This document shows positions 1-7,744 of a DNA stretch of 27,328 nucleotides, in pieces; within the stretch, counting starts at the first letter, position 1; the number at the start of each line of letters is the position of its first letter. A program made the translations under genes and the position numbers. Below the pieces are notes generated by a model that was not told the DNA's origin, did not search any database, and was given only the letters and a program-made list of their open reading frames with translations. Origin of the DNA: Treponema sp. (GTDB lineage Bacteria; Spirochaetota; Spirochaetia; Treponematales; Treponemataceae); the NCBI GenBank assembly GCA_016297415.1, contig JAEDGQ010000020.1:1-27328 (forward strand), written 5' to 3'.

Positions 1-52
1 CACTCCTTTGCGCCATTTTTCAATACAAAATCAGTTATAATGCGTTTGCCCT
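1..52. repeat. Right end of an intergenic inverted-repeat element (partial copy)
   Basis: These 52 bases match 24159-24209 in the same orientation with one T insertion and two substitutions. The match stops exactly at the outer end of the 18-bp terminal repeat (35-52) that bounds the full element at 23996-24209. The rest of this copy lies outside the window. A TATAAT hexamer at 36-41 points outward towards the metallo-hydrolase gene at 105 and could supply its promoter, but no good -35 is visible. Confidence 0.8.
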
Positions 53-104
53 GTTTACATCTGCCCTTGTCCAAGCATAAAGTTTTGTCTAAAATCTTGT
101 ACGT

Positions 105-1028
105 ATGAAACTTTTGATTCTTGGTTCAGGAACAAGTCATGGAGTGCCAGTAATCGGCTGTCAGTGTGCTGTCTGCAAATCTGCAGATACAAGGGACAAC
201 AGACTGCGTTCCAGTGCGCTTTTGACAGATGGTGATAATAATTATCTTATAGATGTTGGTCCTGATTTTCGACAGCAGGCTTTGAGGGCCGGTTTTAGAA
301 AACTTGAATCTGTATTCATTACACATGCTCATGCAGATCATATTCATGGAATTGATGATTTGAGAATTTTCAGTCATAAAAATTCCAGGGCTATGAACGA
401 AGATGCCAGAATCAAAGAAAAATATCCTGAAACAGCAGGTGAAGGTCTTCCGATTTATACAAGCAGCCGGGTTGCCAGTCATATCAGGGAATGCTTCAAG
501 TATATTTTTGTTGATCATGATAAAGGCGGCGGAATACCTAAACTTAATTTTATTACTGTTGATGACAATAACGGTGAGAATCCTGTTTTAAAAAATGGAA
601 TTCAGGTTGTTCCTGTACCAATGATTCATGGAAATCATCACACTACAGGATGGGTGTTCAGCAAAGTTGAAAGTGACGGTGTAAAGCACAGTATTGCATA
701 TCTTACAGACTGCAGCTTTATAAGTGATTCATCTCTGGAGCTTGTAAAGAAGGCTTCAGAGAATGGAGTTCTGGATCATCTTGTTATTGATGCCCTGAGG
801 GTTCAGCCTCATTCATCACATAACAATTTTGATCAGGCTCTCATGTATGCAAACCAGATTGGAGCTAAAAATACCTGGTTTATTCACATGACTCATGATT
901 TTAAGCATGCTGATATTCAGAAGTATATTGATGAACATCTTAGCAGGTATGAAAATCTGGTAAAAATAACAGAAGAAGGTGGTTGTGTACGGCCTTCTTA
1001 TGATGGATTGGAATTAAATACACTGTAA
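105..1028 (+). CDS. MBL-fold metallo-hydrolase, PhnP-like
   Basis: Metallo-beta-lactamase-fold hydrolase, 307 residues. The metal-binding motif HAHADH is at residues 74-79. Further likely ligands are the GNHH segment, an Asp in YLTDCS and a late His in MTHDF. The N-terminus has Cys19, Cys21 and Cys24, an arrangement resembling the extra zinc site of PhnP-type phosphodiesterases. PhnP itself cleaves cyclic ribose phosphate in phosphonate use, but no phn genes are nearby, so the substrate is unknown; spirochaetes often carry such a gene alone. No Shine-Dalgarno sequence is visible before the ATG, although the KLLILGSGTSHG opening fits the family start. No terminator is seen between this gene and rpmB. 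Confidence 0.87.
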   Translation: MKLLILGSGTSHGVPVIGCQCAVCKSADTRDNRLRSSALLTDGDNNYLIDVGPDFRQQALRAGFRKLESVFITHAHADHIHGIDDLRIFSHKNSRAMNEDARIKEKYPETAGEGLPIYTSSRVASHIRECFKYIFVDHDKGGGIPKLNFITVDDNNGENPVLKNGIQVVPVPMIHGNHHTTGWVFSKVESDGVKHSIAYLTDCSFISDSSLELVKKASENGVLDHLVIDALRVQPHSSHNNFDQALMYANQIGAKNTWFIHMTHDFKHADIQKYIDEHLSRYENLVKITEEGGCVRPSYDGLELNTL

Positions 1029-1065
1029 ATTTTGAGAATTTGATGATGAATTCTTTGAATTTACA

Positions 1066-1094
1066 TTGACATAATAATGAGTTTTTTATATATT
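1066..1094 (+). promoter_or_regulatory. Sigma-70-type promoter of rpmB
   Basis: A perfect -35 TTGACA at 1066-1071 is followed after 17 bases by TATATT at 1089-1094. Transcription would start near 1101, leaving a leader of about 35 bases that contains the GAGGTAGG ribosome-binding site at 1120-1127. This is the best-formed promoter in the window, as expected for a ribosomal protein gene. Confidence 0.82.
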
Positions 1095-1135
1095 ATTGAA
1101 ACTCACGTGTAATTTATTCGAGGTAGGTATATATT

Positions 1136-1372
1136 ATGTCAAGAATTTGTGATGTTTGCTTGAAAGGCTCTATGACTGGTAACAAGATTTCTAAATCATA
1201 CAACCACACACGTCGTACCTGGAGACCAAACCTTCTTAAGGTTAAGACAGAAATCGGTGGCACAACACGTACTCTTAATGTTTGCACACGCTGTCTTCGC
1301 AGTGGTTTCGTAACAAAGAAAATCAACGTTACTCCTGCTAATGCTGGTGCACCAGTTGCAGCTGCTAACTAA
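1136..1372 (+). CDS. rpmB: 50S ribosomal protein L28
   Basis: Ribosomal protein L28 of the large subunit, 78 residues. It opens with SRICDVCLKGSMTGNKIS and has the family's NHTRRTWRPNL stretch. Two CxxC pairs (Cys6/Cys9 and the CTRC pair near residues 50-53) make it the zinc-binding form of L28. The C-terminal tail is rich in Ala, Pro and Asn and is probably disordered. The ATG is fixed by a GAGGTAGG ribosome-binding site eight bases upstream. It is a single-gene unit with its own promoter and terminator, and it converges on uvrB. Confidence 0.97.
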   Translation: MSRICDVCLKGSMTGNKISKSYNHTRRTWRPNLLKVKTEIGGTTRTLNVCTRCLRSGFVTKKINVTPANAGAPVAAAN

Positions 1373-1393
1373 TAAGCTTTTTTAGCAATAAAA

Positions 1394-1428
1394 CCCGCCG
1401 GACTTATGCTCCTGCGGGATTTTTTTTT
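1394..1428 (+). terminator. Rho-independent terminator of rpmB
   Basis: A stem of CCCGC-C-GGA against TCC-T-GCGGG (1394-1418, nine positions with one mismatch) is followed by a run of nine T at 1420-1428. It may also serve the converging uvrB transcript, because the other strand has TTTTATT after the stem. Confidence 0.85.
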
Positions 1429-1455
1429 GTCTGCTGGATTTTTTTGCGGGGTGCT

Positions 1456-3456
1456 TTATTTTTTGCCGTAAGTGTTTTCGATTTCCGTAATCTGATCACG
1501 GATAGCCGCTGCCTGTTCATATTCCAGTCTGTCGGCACATTGGGACATTTCTTTTTTCAGGAGTTCTATTAACTTTTTACGCTGTTTTGCGTCGAAGAGA
1601 TTTGCTTCTTTTTTTAGAGCTGACAGTTCAACTTCTGCGTTTTCTTTTGCATCTTTCTGCTGGCGTTCAAGCATATCCTGAACAGCCTTGCTTACTGTGT
1701 GAGGTGTAATTCCGTGTTCTTCATTGTACTGCTGCTGAATCTGACGGCGGCGTTTTGTTTCCGAAACGGTTTCTTTAATTGCAGGAGTTATTGCATCTGC
1801 ATACATTACAACCATACCGTTTTCGTTTCTGGCTGCACGACCCACAATCTGAATAAGAGATGTTGTAGAACGAAGGAATCCGATTTTATCTGCATCAAGA
1901 ATTGCAATGAAACTTACTTCCGGAAGGTCGATACCTTCACGAAGAAGGTTAATACCGATAAGTACATCAATTTCTCCAAGACGGAGGGATTTGAGAATTT
2001 CTACTCGTTCAAAAGTATCAATTTCTGAGTGAATATATTTTACCTTCAGATTCAGGCCGAGAAGATAGTCTGTAAGATCTTCGGCCATTTTTTTTGTAAG
2101 AGTCAGAATAAGGCTTCTTTCTCCACGGTGGATTCTCTGTTTTACTTCTTTATAAATATCTTCCATCTGGCCTTCGCTTGGTCGGACTTCAATAATTGGA
2201 TCAAGAAGGCCTGTTGGACGGATAAGCTGTTCAACAACCTGTGTTGACTGTTTTATTTCCTGTTCTCTTGGAGTGGCAGTTACATAAATAACCTGATTAA
2301 GTTTTTTTTCAAACTCGTCAAATTTAAGAGGTCTGTTATCAAGAGCACTTGGCAGACGGAATCCGAAGTCAACCAGGTTTTGTTTGCGGCTTCTGTCACC
2401 TTCGTACATAGCTCCAATCTGTGGAACTGTAACATGGGCTTCATCCATCATGCATAAGAAATCATCCGGGAAATAGTGAAGCAGGGTAGCCGGAGGTTCT
2501 CCCCGTTTTCTGCCTGAAATGGGTCCTGAGTAGTTTTCGATTCCTGAGCAGTATCCCATCTCTCTCATCATTTCAACATCATAAGTTGTTCTTGTTTTTA
2601 TTCTTTCTGCTTCAAGAGGTTTTCCTGCAGCATTGAACCGTTCAACCTGTTCAGCCATTTCTTCAAGAATTCTGTCAGTAACTGAGTAAAGTCTTTCCTG
2701 AGGCACTACAAAGTGTTTTGACGGATAAATCTTCAGCTCATCAAGTTCTTCTTCTACTTCTCTCGTAAGTACATTGAAACGGCAGATACGACCAATCTCT
2801 TCGAAATCCAGTTCAATTCTGTAAGCTGTATCAGTTTCCATATAAGGAGGGTAAACTTCGATTACATCACCACGAACACGGAAATTTCCTCTGTCCAAAA
2901 CCATGTCGTTTCGCTGATATTGAATGGAAGCCAGTTCGTTTGAAAATTTTCTTGTATCAAGAAATTCTCCCTTTTCAATATGAACACTCATGTCTTTGTA
3001 CAGTTCTGGCATACCAAGACCGTAAATACAGCTGACAGTTGCAACTACAATTACATCACGGCGTTCCATAAGGGAATAAGTTGCCTTAATGCGGAGGTTA
3101 TCGATTTCTTTGTTTATTGAAGCATCTTTTTCGATGTAAAGATCTCTGGCTGGAACATAAGCTTCCGGCTGATAGTAGTCGTAATATGAAACAAAGTATT
3201 CTACTGCGTTGTGAGGAAAAAAAGATTTAAACTCTCTGTAAAGCTGGGCTGAAAGAGTTTTGTTGTGGCTGATAATCAGAGTAGGGCGCTGAACTTTTTC
3301 AATAATCTTTGCCATTGTAAAAGTTTTACCAGAACCAGTTACACCTTTAAGTGTCTGGTATCTGTCGCCCCGCAGAAAGCCTTCCGAAAGTTTTTCTATT
3401 GCCTGTCCCTGATCGCCGCTTGGTTCATAAGGACTTACTACCTGAAATTTTCTCAT
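1456..3456 (-). CDS. uvrB: Excinuclease ABC subunit B
   Basis: UvrB, the damage-verifying helicase-like subunit of UvrABC nucleotide excision repair, 666 residues and full length. Walker A GVTGSGKT is at residues 38-45. The beta-hairpin region that grips DNA includes the YYDYYQPEAYVP stretch, and the Walker B-type DEAH lies near residue 340. The helicase C-terminal half includes ATPREQE and QIVGRAARN. A UVR motif for UvrA/UvrC contact closes the protein (about 627-662, containing LEYEQAAAIRDQI). There is no strong ribosome-binding site. The gene follows the AEC permease by 39 bases on the same strand, so the two may be co-transcribed. A TATAAT in that gap (about 3472-3477, minus strand) could give uvrB its own start, but its -35 is poor. 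Confidence 0.98.
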   Translation of the reverse strand: MRKFQVVSPYEPSGDQGQAIEKLSEGFLRGDRYQTLKGVTGSGKTFTMAKIIEKVQRPTLIISHNKTLSAQLYREFKSFFPHNAVEYFVSYYDYYQPEAYVPARDLYIEKDASINKEIDNLRIKATYSLMERRDVIVVATVSCIYGLGMPELYKDMSVHIEKGEFLDTRKFSNELASIQYQRNDMVLDRGNFRVRGDVIEVYPPYMETDTAYRIELDFEEIGRICRFNVLTREVEEELDELKIYPSKHFVVPQERLYSVTDRILEEMAEQVERFNAAGKPLEAERIKTRTTYDVEMMREMGYCSGIENYSGPISGRKRGEPPATLLHYFPDDFLCMMDEAHVTVPQIGAMYEGDRSRKQNLVDFGFRLPSALDNRPLKFDEFEKKLNQVIYVTATPREQEIKQSTQVVEQLIRPTGLLDPIIEVRPSEGQMEDIYKEVKQRIHRGERSLILTLTKKMAEDLTDYLLGLNLKVKYIHSEIDTFERVEILKSLRLGEIDVLIGINLLREGIDLPEVSFIAILDADKIGFLRSTTSLIQIVGRAARNENGMVVMYADAITPAIKETVSETKRRRQIQQQYNEEHGITPHTVSKAVQDMLERQQKDAKENAEVELSALKKEANLFDAKQRKKLIELLKKEMSQCADRLEYEQAAAIRDQITEIENTYGKK

Positions 3457-3495
3457 TTTTATTCAATAAGATTATATGATTTTTTTTGAATTAAA

Positions 3496-4584
3496 CTATA
3501 CCTTAAAAATTCCTGCCTGAGTACATGCAAAAATTATTCCGAAAAGGGTAAATGCACTGGCAATACTTGTCCATACAACAAGCTGGCCTGCAAGTTCGTC
3601 GTCATTGTTCATTTCACTTGCCATTGGAACTGAACTTACAGCTACAGGTGTTGCAATTAAAGCTATTAATCCAGGAAATTCCATTTCTCTGAATCCAAGT
3701 TTATAAGCAGCAATAAGTGAAATTGCAGGAACAATCAGAACACGAAGCAAAGTCCCTGTAATGATAAGATGTTTGAGTTTTGCAATTGCACTGAATGTGA
3801 AATTGCCACCCAATGCTATAAGAGCAACAGTGGTAGCACATTTTCCAAGCATTTCAAGAGTTGCATACAAAAAAGGAAGATTCTGTCTGATTGTAAAAAC
3901 TTTGCAGGCAGGAGATACAGCCTGTGTAACAGGATCCCTTATTTCATAAAGAAAAGAGATTCCTTCTGTCTGTGAAGGATCAACGGGAACGAGAGGAATA
4001 AAATGTCTGATTATAAGAGCTGCAAAACCAAGGCCACAGCCAATAATAAGGGGATTTGTAATAATTTTTTTCAATATTCCTGCAATACTGATTTTATGTC
4101 CCTTTTCATCTTTAATAAAAATAGTAAGGCTTAATACGGCAAGAATGTTGAAAAGAGGAATAAACAGTGATGAAAGAATTGAACCGATGGCAATGGCATT
4201 TGCTTCACCGTTAACAAGCGTTGTTACAAGGGAAAGACCGATAATTGCATTGTTTGAACGGTAAGCTGCCTGAACCATTACACCTTTCTGTCTGTTGTCT
4301 TTCATAAAAAATCCACAGCAGACAGCTGCAATAAGAAATGTTGAAGTAATTACAACAAAACAGAACAGACATACTTTTCCGTAAGAAGTCATTTGGGAAA
4401 GGCTTTTTACATTATAAACATTCATAAAAAGCATGACTGGAAGACAGCAGCGGAAACTGAGTTTGTTGAGAGATTTGAAAAAGTCAGAATTGAAAACTTT
4501 GAGGGTTTTTAAAAGATATCCTGTAAGTATTGTAAGAACAATAGGAAAAACTGCATTACAGGTGAACATTAATTTATCAAACAT
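3496..4584 (-). CDS. AEC (auxin efflux carrier) family transporter
   Basis: Membrane permease of 362 residues with about ten hydrophobic helices arranged in two halves. It begins with the family-typical VFPIVLTILTGYLLK and has Asn/Pro-broken helices such as CCLPVMLFMNVYNV in the first half and IALIATPVAVSSVPMASEM in the second. AEC proteins in bacteria export or exchange small organic acids such as malate, but the substrate cannot be read from the sequence. It lies upstream of uvrB in the same direction and diverges from the membrane-protein gene at 4722 across 137 AT-rich bases. The start was chosen because the first helix follows it directly. Confidence 0.87.
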   Translation of the reverse strand: MFDKLMFTCNAVFPIVLTILTGYLLKTLKVFNSDFFKSLNKLSFRCCLPVMLFMNVYNVKSLSQMTSYGKVCLFCFVVITSTFLIAAVCCGFFMKDNRQKGVMVQAAYRSNNAIIGLSLVTTLVNGEANAIAIGSILSSLFIPLFNILAVLSLTIFIKDEKGHKISIAGILKKIITNPLIIGCGLGFAALIIRHFIPLVPVDPSQTEGISFLYEIRDPVTQAVSPACKVFTIRQNLPFLYATLEMLGKCATTVALIALGGNFTFSAIAKLKHLIITGTLLRVLIVPAISLIAAYKLGFREMEFPGLIALIATPVAVSSVPMASEMNNDDELAGQLVVWTSIASAFTLFGIIFACTQAGIFKV

Positions 4585-4721
4585 ACTCTTAATTATAGAT
4601 AATCTTTGCTAAGTTACAACTTGAATTCCTGGATATATGTATTTTTATCTGTTGAAAAAACTAGGATATTCATATAAAATTATAAATATAATTCTTGTTG
4701 ATATCTTTGGAGGATATTCAT

Positions 4722-5606
4722 ATGAAATTTTTGAACAAATATAAGATTGTATCAATCGCATTACTTCTTGTTATTGCAGTTGTACACTTCTTACCATTTA
4801 CTCACACAACTAATATTCAGTCAGTTGATGAAAAGGGTAACCTTAGTTGGGCTGAACTTCCAAACAGCACAAAAATCCCTGGAAAAGGATTCAGCGACTG
4901 GCCTTCAGAAATTAAACGTGATGTAAGCGCATGGAAAAATGCTGAAAAAGCAAGAGAAATTTATAAGACACTTGCTACTTCTCAGGATAAAGTTTCTGTT
5001 CTTACAGAAATCAGAGAAACAATTAAAGATGATTATTTTGCTGAAGATTTCGTAAAAGCTTGCGATAAAGCAATTGAAGATGCAGCTGTAAATGCTGATG
5101 TATTCAATTCAAAAGTTGAAGTTAAAACTTCTGAAATCGGTGCTAACAATACAGTTGAAGAAAAAGTTGAATATGTTAACTACCTTGATTCAAAAGTAAA
5201 TCCAGCAGCCAGAGATTATTTTACATTCCTTAGTGTATACCCGCTTTATGGTGAAAAGGATATTTCTATTTTCACATTAGTATGGCATCCTGCTGGAGCA
5301 CTGGAAATGCCACTGGTAAATGCTCTTATTCTTGTACAGCTCCTTTTCATCGTATTTGGTATCTTTGCATTCTTCGTAAAGAACTATATGGCAAAAGCAG
5401 TTGTTGCATTCCTGTTCTCTCTTGGACAGATCTGGGCATTCATCCGTATCTTAGTTCTTAACGGAAGCGGAGAACTTCCATCATACATCTATGTTGGAAT
5501 CCTTCTCCTTGTAACAGCTCTTGCTACAATTGCTGTTGGTGTCTGGTTCATTCCTGAATTCTTCAGAGAAAAAGAAGCTAACGCTAAACTTAAGAAGAGC
5601 CTCTAG
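4722..5606 (+). CDS. Unrecognised four-helix membrane protein with a large extracytoplasmic domain
   Basis: I do not recognise this 294-residue protein. One N-terminal helix (about residues 7-26) is followed by a Lys/Glu-rich, mainly helical domain of about 170 residues that probably lies outside the membrane. Three closely spaced helices end the protein (about 203-225, 229-250 and 256-280). The start at 4722 is preferred over an in-frame ATG at 4695 because TTGGAGGA (4708-4714) lies the right distance upstream and the hydrophobic helix then begins properly. The gene stands alone with a strong terminator. Its codons look regular and A/T-ending like the rpmB codons, which suggests good expression. 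A near-duplicate of the start region lies 48 bases upstream. Confidence 0.75.
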   Translation: MKFLNKYKIVSIALLLVIAVVHFLPFTHTTNIQSVDEKGNLSWAELPNSTKIPGKGFSDWPSEIKRDVSAWKNAEKAREIYKTLATSQDKVSVLTEIRETIKDDYFAEDFVKACDKAIEDAAVNADVFNSKVEVKTSEIGANNTVEEKVEYVNYLDSKVNPAARDYFTFLSVYPLYGEKDISIFTLVWHPAGALEMPLVNALILVQLLFIVFGIFAFFVKNYMAKAVVAFLFSLGQIWAFIRILVLNGSGELPSYIYVGILLLVTALATIAVGVWFIPEFFREKEANAKLKKSL

Positions 5607-5623
5607 TTTTTAACTAAAGTGAT

Positions 5624-5658
5624 AAAAAGCTCAGGACTTATGTTCTGAGCTTTTTTTT
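5624..5658 (+). terminator. Rho-independent terminator after the 4722 membrane-protein gene
   Basis: An 11-bp perfect stem (AAAAAGCTCAG / CTGAGCTTTTT, 5624-5634 and 5645-5655) with a 10-base loop is followed by more T. The loop begins GACTTATG, as in the rpmB terminator. Confidence 0.9.
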
Positions 5659-5670
5659 CGATTATTTACT

Positions 5671-6015
5671 ATGGTTAAAAAGTTTTTTTTCATAATTCTT
5701 ATTTTTATCTCTGTTTCGCTTTATAGTCTTGATTATGACATTGTTACCGTGGACCTTCCTTATGGCCAAACTACACTAAAAGCCACATTTTACTGTTTTA
5801 ATGATCTTGAAACAGGACAGGCCCTTGCTGATAAACTTTTCAAGCCCATAAATCTTAAAAATGAACTCAGAAAGGGTGGTTTTAAAAAACTTATGATGCT
5901 GCCAGTGGGTGCGAAGATTTCCGGCTATAATTATTCTATTATGACTTATGAAAGGGAATTCTGGTTTTTTGAAACTAGAGATGACGGATGGCTTTGGGGT
6001 ACCGGCCGCTGGTAA
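5671..6015 (+). CDS. Small exported protein of unknown function
   Basis: A 114-residue ORF with a convincing signal peptide (KK followed by a Phe/Ile-rich core, ending near SLYSLDYD around residue 20). The mature part is about 94 residues and has no motif I recognise; it ends in the aromatic stretch GWLWGTGRW. The ATG lies about a dozen bases after the preceding terminator and has no ribosome-binding site, so its expression is unclear. It could be a real small periplasmic protein or the surviving piece of a longer gene. It ends 55 bases before the thioesterase. Confidence 0.5.
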   Translation: MVKKFFFIILIFISVSLYSLDYDIVTVDLPYGQTTLKATFYCFNDLETGQALADKLFKPINLKNELRKGGFKKLMMLPVGAKISGYNYSIMTYEREFWFFETRDDGWLWGTGRW

Positions 6016-6070
6016 TATTTGTGTTGTTTTACTTTTTTTTACGAAGTTATATAATAAAAGAAGAGGTAAA

Positions 6071-6856
6071 ATGATGGATAAAAAACCAGAAACAAAAGAT
6101 TGTAAAGTTTATTACGATGATGACCTTTCTTTTCATGTTGAACAGAATCTTTATTTCACTCAATGTACTGCTGATCATATATTAAGCCTTCACGAACTCT
6201 TAAAAATCACTTCAGATATAGCTGTAGAAGATTTCAATAACAGATGTATGAGCAGAGCCCTTCTTGCAGAAAAGGGTGTTGCTATTCTTGTGGCAAGAAA
6301 TTCTTTTAGGATTCATAAGTATCCGGAAGAAAATGAAAGAATCATTGTTCACACCTGGGAAGAAAAATCTGAACCTCTTGTTTTTGTCCGGGGTTTTGAA
6401 ATTGAAAATGATAATGGTGAACATCTTATAACCGGACTTACAAGCTGGATTCTTGTAGATGTGAATGCCCGCAGAATCATGCCAATCAAGAAGTTTGATG
6501 ATATGGGACTTAGAACTCCATCAGAAAAGAAATCTGAGTTTGACTGTCTCCCTTATGGAAAGATTTCATTAAACGAAGAAGAAGCCGTATTCCTTGATGA
6601 AAGAGTTATTAAGTATTCTGATCTGGATGGAAACGGACATACTAATAACAGTCGTTATGGAGCTTTTGCTGTTGATGCACTTCCACAGGAATATCAGACT
6701 AAACGATTTAAGGATTTCCGCATCAACTTTGCCAAAGAAGCTATGCTTGGCCAGAAAGTAAAAATTTACGGCAAAATTGATGATGAAAACAAAACAATCA
6801 CCATTGTGGGACGCACAGAAGAAGCTGTAAGTTTCGAGGTTGAACTTAAATGGTAA
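6071..6856 (+). CDS. Acyl-ACP thioesterase
   Basis: Releases fatty acids from acyl carrier protein in the cytoplasm; 261 residues, folding as two hot-dog domains. The second domain has SDLDGNGHTNNSRY (about 183-196), which matches the catalytic Asn-x-His region of the FatA/FatB-like family, here Asn188 and His190. The first domain includes the family-like RNSFRIHKYP and TSWILVD stretches. The start at 6071 follows an AAGAGG ribosome-binding site. An in-frame opening at 5948 would overlap the previous gene and add no homologous sequence. A second ATG at 6074 is equally possible. A TATAAT at 6050-6055 suggests its own promoter, with a weak -35. Confidence 0.86.
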   Translation: MMDKKPETKDCKVYYDDDLSFHVEQNLYFTQCTADHILSLHELLKITSDIAVEDFNNRCMSRALLAEKGVAILVARNSFRIHKYPEENERIIVHTWEEKSEPLVFVRGFEIENDNGEHLITGLTSWILVDVNARRIMPIKKFDDMGLRTPSEKKSEFDCLPYGKISLNEEEAVFLDERVIKYSDLDGNGHTNNSRYGAFAVDALPQEYQTKRFKDFRINFAKEAMLGQKVKIYGKIDDENKTITIVGRTEEAVSFEVELKW

Positions 6857-6881
6857 TGGAAAGATAATTAAACAAAAAAGT

Positions 6882-7042
6882 GGATGTCCAATAAGTAATG
6901 ACTGTAGCGGTCATTGAGCCCTTCGACAGGCTCAGGAACCACCCTTCGACAGGCTCAGGAACCACCTGTCGAAATGACCATTGCACTAAATATGGTGGTT
7001 TCGACAAGCTCAACCACCGCAAGTTGAACTTTTGGGACAGCC
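6882..7042. repeat. Modular 51/23-bp intergenic repeat element with terminal inverted repeats
   Basis: A roughly 161-bp element. The left end GGATGTCCAATAAGT and the reverse complement of the right end, GGCTGTCCCAAAAGTT, form imperfect terminal inverted repeats. Inside are two perfect tandem 23-bp units (6921-6943 and 6944-6966, each starting CTTCGACAGGCTCAGG), then 49 bases (about 6974-7022) identical to the 51-bp unit at the right edge of the window. The core GGTGGTT-TCGACAAGCTC-AACCACC is a hairpin. No coding capacity is credible. Confidence 0.8.
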
Positions 7043-7071
7043 CTTTTTATTGTCTTATAACGGAAAAGAAT

Positions 7072-7102
7072 AAAAAAAAGGAAGCCCTGAAGACTTCCTT
7101 TT
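7072..7102 (-). terminator. Rho-independent terminator of efp, probably bidirectional
   Basis: An AAGGAAG / CTTCCTT stem (7078-7084 and 7094-7100) is flanked by eight A before it and TTTT after it on the plus strand. In the minus direction this is a hairpin followed by a T run, placed 25 bases after the efp stop. It could also stop transcripts coming from the thioesterase side. Confidence 0.75.
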
Positions 7103-7126
7103 GACATAAGTACTAATTATTTACTA

Positions 7127-7696
7127 TTAGTCTTTTGCACGCTCTACGAATGAACCATCCCGTGTATCGATAACGATACGATCGTCTGTGTTACAGAAAA
7201 GTGGAACTTTTACTTCGATACCTGTATCGAGAGTAGCTGGTTTTGTTGATTTACCAGAAGTATCACCTTTAACACCTGGTTCACAGTATGTGATTGTACG
7301 TGTAACGTTTACTGGGAGTACAATACCAACGGCTTTTTCGTTGTAGTATGTAACCTGTACATCGTAGTCATCTTCTGGAGAAAGGAAACCAGCGTTGTCG
7401 CCCATTTCGTCTTTTGTCAGTGTGATGTCATCGTATGTTTCCTGATCCATGAAGTGGAAATCATCACCATCAACATAAGAGAGTTTTACAGTCTTTTTTA
7501 CCAGTTCTACTTCTTCGAATTTTTCACCAGCATCGAGACCGAGCTGCATTGTTGAACCAGTTACGATGTTCTGAACACGAAGGTTAGTTACCATACCCTG
7601 ACGGCCACCTTTCTGACCCAGGAGCTTCTGTACGATGAGAGGTGCACCTTCATACATGAAAGCTGTACCAACTCTGATTTCGTTTGTCATTAACAT
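7127..7696 (-). CDS. efp: Translation elongation factor P, arginine-modified type
   Basis: EF-P relieves ribosomes stalled at polyproline stretches; 189 residues, normal length, with three beta-barrel domains. The end has the family signature (CEPGVKGDTSGKSTKPATLDTG, about residues 138-159, then IVIDTRDGSFVERAKD). The loop that reaches the peptidyl-transferase centre reads QKGGRQGM and carries Arg at residue 32, as in EF-P proteins rhamnosylated by EarP, rather than the Lys of the EpmA or YmfI types. The start is set by GAGGT eight bases upstream of the first ATG; starting at Met3 would make this Arg30. EarP is encoded immediately upstream, 48 bases away on the same strand. Confidence 0.97.
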   Translation of the reverse strand: MLMTNEIRVGTAFMYEGAPLIVQKLLGQKGGRQGMVTNLRVQNIVTGSTMQLGLDAGEKFEEVELVKKTVKLSYVDGDDFHFMDQETYDDITLTKDEMGDNAGFLSPEDDYDVQVTYYNEKAVGIVLPVNVTRTITYCEPGVKGDTSGKSTKPATLDTGIEVKVPLFCNTDDRIVIDTRDGSFVERAKD

Positions 7697-7715
7697 AATA
7701 TGTTACCTCAAAAAA
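7697..7715 (-). promoter_or_regulatory. Ribosome-binding site that fixes the efp start
   Basis: On the minus strand TTGAGGTAACATATT precedes ATG-TTA-ATG. GAGGT is 8 bases from the first ATG and 14 from the second, so the first is preferred, which puts the modified arginine at position 32. Confidence 0.7.
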
Positions 7716-7744
7716 ATAAACATTTATATTTAATAGTAGTATTT

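Noticed and set aside
6898..7104. 68-residue open frame across the repeat element
   Set aside because: Its translation is the 51/23-bp repeat itself, with no ribosome-binding site; a similar artefact appears at 27112-27312 on the minus strand.
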